Assembly: GCA_020633955.1 (NCBI GenBank)
Contig: JACKCP010000014.1
Coordinates: 1 to 62,882, forward strand
DNA length: 62,882 bases
Source of the DNA: Desulfobacteraceae bacterium
GTDB lineage: Bacteria; Desulfobacterota; Desulfobacteria; Desulfobacterales; JACKCP01
Direction of reading: 5' to 3'
In this document: positions 58,432-62,882 of the stretch, in pieces
Position numbering within the stretch: the first letter of the stretch is position 1
Layout: every line of letters begins with the position of its first letter
Made by a program: the position numbers and the translations under genes
Notes under the pieces: generated by a model
Told to the model about the DNA's origin: nothing
Databases searched by the model: none
The model's input: the letters and a program-made list of their open reading frames with translations, nothing else

Positions 58432-59496
58432 ATGGATTTAAAAATCACCAAATCTAATCAACTAAAGGAAAAACCGGCTCAGGACAAGCTAGGTTTTGGA
58501 AAAATTTTTACTGACCACATGTTTATTATGGATTATGAAACAGGAATAGGGTGGCATGATCCAAGAATTGTACCTTTTGGCCCTTTTACAGTCTCTCCGG
58601 CAACATCTGTCTTTCATTATGCCCAGGCAATTTTTGAAGGACTCAAGGCTTACAAAAATCCCGAAGGCGAGATAGTTCTTTTCAGAGCAGATGAGAATTT
58701 CAAGAGAATGAACAGGTCTGCAAAAAGAATGTGCATTCCTGAATTTGACGGTGAGTTTGTTTTAAACTCCTTAAAGGAGCTTATAAAAATTGATAAGGAC
58801 TGGGTTCCTTCAAAGGAAGGTACTTCTCTTTATATAAGGCCTGCAATAATTGCAACAGATGAATATGTTGGAATAAAAGCCTCAGACCATTACAGATTTT
58901 TTATTATAATGTGCCCTGTTGGAGCCTATTATTCAGCAGGATTTGATCCTGTTAAAATCTGGGTTACAAAGGATTATGTGAGGGCAGTTCCAGGAGGAGT
59001 AGGAGAAGCAAAAACAGCAGGAAACTATGCGGCAAGTCTTTATGCTTCGGAAGAAGCATCAAAAAAAGGATATAACCAGGTTTTATGGCTTGACGGCATA
59101 GAAAAGAAATATATTGAAGAAGTAGGCTCAATGAATATTTTCTTTGTCATAGATGGAGAAATTGTAACTCCAAAGCTTACAGGAAGTATTCTTCCGGGTA
59201 TAACCAGGAATTCTGTAATAGCAATGGCAAAAAAAGAAGGATACAAGGTTCGTGAAGAAAGAATTGCCATAGATGATATAATAAATGCACATAAAAACGG
59301 AAAACTGGATGAGGTTTTCGGAAGCGGAACGGCTGCTGTTATATCTCCGGTTGGAGAAATTGCTTATGGAGATGAAAAAATAGTTGTGGGTGAGGGAAAA
59401 ACTGGAAAAATTTCAGCAAAGTTTTTTGATCTTCTCACTGATGTTCAGTATGGAAAAAAACCAGATCCTTTTAACTGGATGATAAAAGTATGCTGA
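58432..59496 (+). CDS. ilvE: branched-chain amino acid aminotransferase
   Basis: 354 aa, fold-type IV PLP aminotransferase of the longer (eukaryote-like, BCAT II) form. Marks are VFHYAQAIFEGLKAYKNPEG, SLYIRPAIIATDEYVG, NYAASLYASEEASKKGYNQV with the PLP-binding lysine, and VFGSGTAAVISPVGEI. It interconverts Val, Leu and Ile with their 2-oxoacids, which could be substrates of a 2-oxoacid oxidoreductase. ACGGAGCAG precedes the ATG. Confidence 0.94.
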   Translation: MDLKITKSNQLKEKPAQDKLGFGKIFTDHMFIMDYETGIGWHDPRIVPFGPFTVSPATSVFHYAQAIFEGLKAYKNPEGEIVLFRADENFKRMNRSAKRMCIPEFDGEFVLNSLKELIKIDKDWVPSKEGTSLYIRPAIIATDEYVGIKASDHYRFFIIMCPVGAYYSAGFDPVKIWVTKDYVRAVPGGVGEAKTAGNYAASLYASEEASKKGYNQVLWLDGIEKKYIEEVGSMNIFFVIDGEIVTPKLTGSILPGITRNSVIAMAKKEGYKVREERIAIDDIINAHKNGKLDEVFGSGTAAVISPVGEIAYGDEKIVVGEGKTGKISAKFFDLLTDVQYGKKPDPFNWMIKVC

Positions 59497-59517
59497 GAAA
59501 ATAAATGATATTGTTCT

Positions 59518-59557
59518 AAAAACCAGGCTGATATTTTTAAGGTATAAGCCTGGTTTT
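59518..59557. terminator. terminator after ilvE
   Basis: AAAACCAGGCT and AGCCTGGTTTT form an 11-bp stem ending in a T-run, 20 bp after the ilvE stop. Confidence 0.88.
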
Positions 59558-59581
59558 TATTTTAACCGTTGTAAGTTAGTT

Positions 59582-59724
59582 AGTTGCTGAACAAAAACGG
59601 CCTTTTTTGTCCATTTCTGCGTCAGAATCAAAATTTAATCCTCAAAATACTAAATGTATTCCTGCGGTTAAATTTTTCATCTTCCTTGAACTGAACAAAA
59701 AATTATCGTTTTCTCCCAATCACT
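59582..59724. repeat. family 2 MITE-like repeat, forward copy
   Basis: 143 bp, GTTGCTGAACAAAAACGGCC at left to TCGTTTTCTCCCAATCAC at right, flanked by TA on both sides. It is the inverted counterpart of the copy at 14570. Its right boundary coincides with the stop codon of galU, where TA plus the element's terminal G reads TAG on the minus strand. Confidence 0.85.
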
Positions 59725-60589
59725 ACTTAATATAATCTTTTATAAATTCAATAAGCTCATCTTTAATTTCAGGCTGATCCATGCAGAATGCAAAGTTTGC
59801 CTTTTGAAATCCTGCCTTGCTTCCACAGTCAAATCTTCTGCCTTCAAACCTGTATCCGTATACTGGCTGGGATTCCATGAGTTTTGACATTGCATCAGTA
59901 AGCTGGATTTCTCCGCCTGCGCCTTTTTGGGTATTTTGAAGAATTTCAAAAATTTTAGGTGTCAGTATGTATCTTCCAATAATTGCAAGGTTTGAAGGAG
60001 CTTCTTCAGGCTTTGGTTTTTCAACCATTTTTTTTACCTGAACAAGACTGTTTCCCATTTCATCAGCGTCTACTATTCCGTATTTGTCAGTATGTTTTGG
60101 GTCAACTTCCTCAACTGCTGCAATTGATGCCCTTACCCTGTCAAACTCATTTATCATCTGCTTTAAAACCGGTTTTTCAGATTTTATAAGGTCGTCTGCA
60201 AGTAAAACGGCAAAAGGTTCATCTCCTACAATATCCCTTGCGCACCAGATTGCGTGTCCAAGCCCCTTTGCTTCATTTTGTCTTGTGTAAATAATAGTAC
60301 CTGATTCAGGGACAAGATTGATAACACTTTCAAGAAGCTTGTCTTTACCTTTGGTCAAAAGGGTGTTCTGAAGTCTGTATGAATAGTCGAAATGATCTTC
60401 AAGGGCACTTTTACCGCGTCCTGTAACAAAAATAATCTGTTCTATTCCAGCCTCAAGAGCTTCTTCAACTGCATACTGAATAAGAGGCTTGTCAACAACA
60501 GGAAGCATTTCCTTTGGCATTGCCTTTGTTGCAGGAAGAAATCTTGTTCCAAGCCCTGCAACCGGGAAAACAGCTTTTTTTATTTTCAT
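59723..60589 (-). CDS. galU: UTP-glucose-1-phosphate uridylyltransferase
   Basis: 288 aa. Nucleotidyltransferase motif VFPVAGLGTRFLPATKAMPK near residue 6, then EMLPVVDKPLIQYAVEEALE; FAVLLADDLI and later YGIVDADEM and KPKPEEAPSNLAIIGRYILT match GalU. It makes UDP-glucose for envelope polysaccharides. GGAG lies before the ATG. The stop codon is shared with the edge of a family 2 repeat. Confidence 0.96.
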   Translation of the reverse strand: MKIKKAVFPVAGLGTRFLPATKAMPKEMLPVVDKPLIQYAVEEALEAGIEQIIFVTGRGKSALEDHFDYSYRLQNTLLTKGKDKLLESVINLVPESGTIIYTRQNEAKGLGHAIWCARDIVGDEPFAVLLADDLIKSEKPVLKQMINEFDRVRASIAAVEEVDPKHTDKYGIVDADEMGNSLVQVKKMVEKPKPEEAPSNLAIIGRYILTPKIFEILQNTQKGAGGEIQLTDAMSKLMESQPVYGYRFEGRRFDCGSKAGFQKANFAFCMDQPEIKDELIEFIKDYIK

Positions 60590-60631
60590 GGTTATTAAAA
60601 TCTCCGGTTTTTAGATCAATTAAGAATTTGG

Positions 60632-60757
60632 CAGTTAAATGTAAACTGTGACGGCTGCTGTATTTCTTCTGAGCCTCATTCTTGCCAAGTTCCCAAGGCA
60701 GGAGATAAAAAATATCTAGTGTGAAACCGGCTTAGAAAAAAGACAGCATCCGTTTTG
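60632..60757. repeat. family 1 repeat, reverse orientation, right part lost
   Basis: GTGACGGCTGCTGTATTTCT followed by TCTGAGCCTCATTCTTGCC, then CAGGAGATAAAAAATATCT and GACAGCATCCGTTTTGG follow the complement of the copy at 10955. The outermost ~35 bases of one end are missing or changed. It lies in the gap between galU and the 132-aa gene. Confidence 0.75.
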
Positions 60758-60770
60758 GTAATAATCAGAT

Positions 60771-61169
60771 TTATTTTGCCTGATCGTAGGCTTCTTCTAT
60801 TCTTTTTTTAATATATAATGTTGTTTCCTCTGTTCCTTCATCAAGATCAAAGCAGTGTCCGTCTTCCCCAAGAAGACCTCCCGGAACAAAGTCACCCTGC
60901 TCATCGGGGTCATTTATTGTGTCTCCGTAAAAACATACTGAAAGCCATCTTTCAGAAGGGTCATCATCAATTACATCAAGAAGGACAAACAATGGTCTTG
61001 ACTGCCCTTTTTTCTTTCCTCTGAGAGAATAGCTTATCCCTGGCCTTGCATTGAGCTCAAGTTCAACATCTCCCTTTGATTCAAGAAGATCCTTGAAAAT
61101 AATAAAACTGTCCTTTGTTTTTGCTCCTGAGTCTTTCCATTCTTCAATAAATTTTTTTAATTCTTCCAT
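60771..61169 (-). CDS. hypothetical acidic protein
   Basis: 132 aa, acidic, no signal peptide or membrane segment. Readable features: MEELKKFIEEWKDSGAKTKD, ARPGISYSLRGKKKGQSRPL, VIDDDPSERWLSVCFYGDTI and GGLLGEDGHCFDLDEGTEET. I do not recognise a characterised family. AAGGAG precedes the ATG. It follows the moaB-type gene by 14 bp and belongs to the same pyrR-moaB transcript. Confidence 0.72.
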   Translation of the reverse strand: MEELKKFIEEWKDSGAKTKDSFIIFKDLLESKGDVELELNARPGISYSLRGKKKGQSRPLFVLLDVIDDDPSERWLSVCFYGDTINDPDEQGDFVPGGLLGEDGHCFDLDEGTEETTLYIKKRIEEAYDQAK

Positions 61170-61183
61170 TATTTCTCCTTATT

Positions 61184-61687
61184 TCAAGATCTTATGTGAT
61201 GTACAATATGTTCTACTTCAGGGAAAATAAGAGCCTTGCAGGCAAGTCTGCAGGCATTGAGGCTTCCGGGAATGCAGAAAACAACAGTTTCTCCTACAAT
61301 TCCGGCCTTTGCCCTTGATAAAATAGCAGCAGAGTCAATCTGTTCAAGACTTATTGACGTAAAGGCAGCCGAAAAACCTGTAAGCTCTTTTGTAAAAAGG
61401 GGTGATAGTGTTTCTATTGTGATATCGTCTTTTGAAAGGCCTGTTCCCCCGGTTGTGATTATACAGTGGGGATTATCATAAAAAATAAGGTCAGTTACAG
61501 CTGAACTTATTTCTGTAAAATTATCTTTTACAACAATTCTTTTTGATAGAAGATGGCCTTCTTTTTTTATTCTTTTTTCAATCCATTCACCGCTTTTATC
61601 AGTTTTTGCATTTCTTGATGAGGAAACAGTCACAACAGCTATATTTAACTTTTTAAGTGCTTTTTTCTTATGTTCCTTTAATCCCAT
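61184..61687 (-). CDS. moaB: molybdenum cofactor biosynthesis protein, MoaB/MogA family
   Basis: 167 aa. LNIAVVTVSSSRNAKTDKSG near the start, then CIITTGGTGLSKDDITIETL, then VVFCIPGSLNACRLACKALI are the MoCF_biosynth fold with its substrate-binding TTGGTG loop. It adenylates molybdopterin. Start overlaps the pyrR stop by one base. Shorter than MogA, closer to MoaB. Confidence 0.92.
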   Translation of the reverse strand: MGLKEHKKKALKKLNIAVVTVSSSRNAKTDKSGEWIEKRIKKEGHLLSKRIVVKDNFTEISSAVTDLIFYDNPHCIITTGGTGLSKDDITIETLSPLFTKELTGFSAAFTSISLEQIDSAAILSRAKAGIVGETVVFCIPGSLNACRLACKALIFPEVEHIVHHIRS

Positions 61688-62226
61688 TAATTTTCTCCGG
61701 TTATAAATACCAAGTCTTCGCCGTCAGCTTCTTTTACTGAAACATTTACTCTTTCATTTTTTTCAGTTTCAATAAATCTGCCTTTGACGTCGGGCTGGAT
61801 TGGAAGTTCTCTGTGATCTCTGTCGATCAGTGCTGCAAACATTATTCTGCTTGGTCTTCCAAAATCAAGAAGTGCATCTATTGCGGCTCTTGTTGTTCTT
61901 CCAGTGAAAATAACGTCGTCTACAAGAATAATTTCCTTGTCATCAACTGAAAAATAAATTTTTGATTCCTTCACTTCAGGCTGTGCAGATATTCTTGTCC
62001 AGTCATCCCTGTAAAGATTTATATCTATTTCTCCAATTGGAAAATCAAAGCCTGCGATTTCATCCATTATTTTTTTTAGTCTTTTTGCAAGAAAAGCTCC
62101 CCTTGTGTAAATTCCTACAATTGCAAGATTTTTTTGAGCTGAAACCTTTTCAAGAATTTCGTAGGCCATTCTGGTTAACATTCTTGATATTTCATTTTCA
62201 TTTAGAATTACACGTTTTTCTTTCAT
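61687..62226 (-). CDS. pyrR: bifunctional pyr operon regulator/uracil phosphoribosyltransferase PyrR
   Basis: 179 aa. PRTase fold with the PRPP loop ILVDDVIFTGRTTRAAIDAL; RGAFLAKRLKKIM and LIDRDHRELPIQPDVKGRFI are PyrR marks. It binds pyr mRNA in many bacteria and makes UMP from uracil. No pyr attenuator or pyr gene is visible nearby. CGGAG precedes the ATG. Confidence 0.93.
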   Translation of the reverse strand: MKEKRVILNENEISRMLTRMAYEILEKVSAQKNLAIVGIYTRGAFLAKRLKKIMDEIAGFDFPIGEIDINLYRDDWTRISAQPEVKESKIYFSVDDKEIILVDDVIFTGRTTRAAIDALLDFGRPSRIMFAALIDRDHRELPIQPDVKGRFIETEKNERVNVSVKEADGEDLVFITGEN

Positions 62227-62303
62227 TTTATGACTCCGATGGTATAAAAGTTATCACAGATAATAGGACGTTTGACAAATACCTTCAACAATGAATTTTA
62301 ATT

Positions 62304-62765
62304 ATGAATAATTACGGCTTTGTTCTTATTCACAATAAAGAACAAAATATTTCAAAAATCAATCAGGAGCTTGAACTTGCAAACAGTTTTTTTGAAAAAG
62401 TACTTATTATATCCCAAAGTCCTGAGGTTTTTGATGATTTTTTATTCCCTGTAATTGTTCCATTTAAGGAAAATTCCTTTTTTTCATGTGTTTATTCAGG
62501 CCTTTTTTTTATGGAAAATAAAAATATCATTGTATTTGATTCAAAGTTCTCCCGGTTTGACTTGAAAACAGCAGAAAAATTAATGAAAAATCTACATAAA
62601 AGCGTTGATGCCGCTCTTTTCTATGAAAATGATCAATATATCTCAACACCAGGTGCGTATTCATCAAAAATTTTAAACAAGTTTAAAATAAATGCATTTG
62701 ATAATTATGATGAGTCTTTTTTAAAAAGGCTTAAAATAAATAAAATTTTTTGCGGAGAAATATGA
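62304..62765 (+). CDS. degenerate MobA-like nucleotidyltransferase family protein
   Basis: 153 aa. The order SFFEKVLIISQSPEVFDDFL, then IVPFKENSFFSCVYSGLFF, then NIIVFDSKFSRFDLKTAEKL resembles the MobA/NTP-transferase fold, but the N-terminal glycine-rich nucleotide signature is absent and the C-terminal third is short. It may be inactive or have changed role. The next gene starts inside its stop (ATGA). Near pyrR-moaB, so a link to molybdopterin is possible. Confidence 0.5.
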   Translation: MNNYGFVLIHNKEQNISKINQELELANSFFEKVLIISQSPEVFDDFLFPVIVPFKENSFFSCVYSGLFFMENKNIIVFDSKFSRFDLKTAEKLMKNLHKSVDAALFYENDQYISTPGAYSSKILNKFKINAFDNYDESFLKRLKINKIFCGEI

Positions 62766-62882
62766 AAAAACTTATATTTTTTTTGGTTCTTGTATTTTGT
62801 TTTTATTCCTGTGCTTCAAAACAGAATTTAAAAAATGATTTTTTTAGGGAAATAAAAAAGCGGGATTATCCTGAGTTCAATG
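62762..62882 (+). CDS. lipoprotein, 5' part only
   Basis: 40 residues visible. The N-terminus MKKLIFFLVLVFCFYSCASK is a lipoprotein signal peptide with a lipobox-like FYSC; the mature part starts at Cys17. The gene runs off the right edge. Start overlaps the previous stop (ATGA). Family unknown. Confidence 0.8.
   Translation, partial: MKKLIFFLVLVFCFYSCASKQNLKNDFFREIKKRDYPEFN

Overview
The window is a chromosomal segment of a strictly anaerobic Gram-negative bacterium, most likely a delta-proteobacterial / Desulfobacterota lineage. This is an inference from gene content: 2-oxoacid:ferredoxin oxidoreductases, a Na+-pumping decarboxylase membrane subunit, a rubredoxin-type protein, an EndoQ-UvrD fusion, an RNase G/TIGR03960 pair, NadB and chemotaxis-type regulators. 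Most of the DNA is strongly AT-rich. The first ~9 kb (oxidoreductase and purEK operon) is visibly richer in G+C. No rRNA, tRNA, CRISPR array, prophage or transposase gene is visible.

Region 1 (1-8.5 kb): a minus-strand operon reading purE-purK, a CdhB-like subunit, then OFOR alpha-beta-gamma-delta, then a second, diverged alpha-beta pair that runs off the left edge. A NhaR-type LysR regulator is divergent. Region 2 (8.5-14.3 kb): a MarR-linked acyl-CoA dehydrogenase with a perfect palindromic operator on its promoter, then an operon of a cyclic-nucleotide-binding protein, gamma-like and beta subunits of a Na+-translocating decarboxylase, and a crotonase-fold enzyme. Region 3 (14.8-35.6 kb): an origin-proximal core, with mnmE-jag-yidC-yidD-rnpA-rpmH, RNase G, TIGR03960 radical SAM, prmA, a ribbon-helix-helix protein with plsC, an MCP, gyrB, dnaN and a split RdgC-like gene. 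Two perfect parS sites lie at 16.25 and 17.21 kb, one of them inside mnmE. dnaA, recF and parAB are not in the window. Region 4 (35.8-45.8 kb): a 1075-aa EndoQ/UvrD-type helicase fusion, lytic transglycosylase, YhbY, pentapeptide-repeat protein, radical SAM protein, HDOD response regulator, PilZ protein, a small orphan protein and a CheY-like receiver. Region 5 (45.8-62.9 kb): housekeeping genes including asnS, nadB, a ubiE/menG-type gene, dnaJ, queD, an AGCS symporter, ilvE, galU, a moaB-type gene and pyrR, ending in a degenerate MobA-like gene and a truncated lipoprotein gene.

Two families of short non-coding repeats are scattered through the window. Family 1 has full copies of ~160 bp and short forms of 55-61 bp; family 2 is ~143 bp plus decayed copies. 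The best-preserved copies have terminal inverted repeats and are flanked by TA, as expected for MITEs moved by an IS630/Tc1-mariner-type transposase. Two family 2 copies abut stop codons, where the element's first G is the third base of the TAG. One locus is a chimera of both families.

The items most worth following up are the doubled OFOR operon with its CdhB-like subunit, the EndoQ-helicase fusion, the parS pair with a rearranged origin region, the RdgC-like gene divided by one in-frame stop, and the TA-flanked repeat families.
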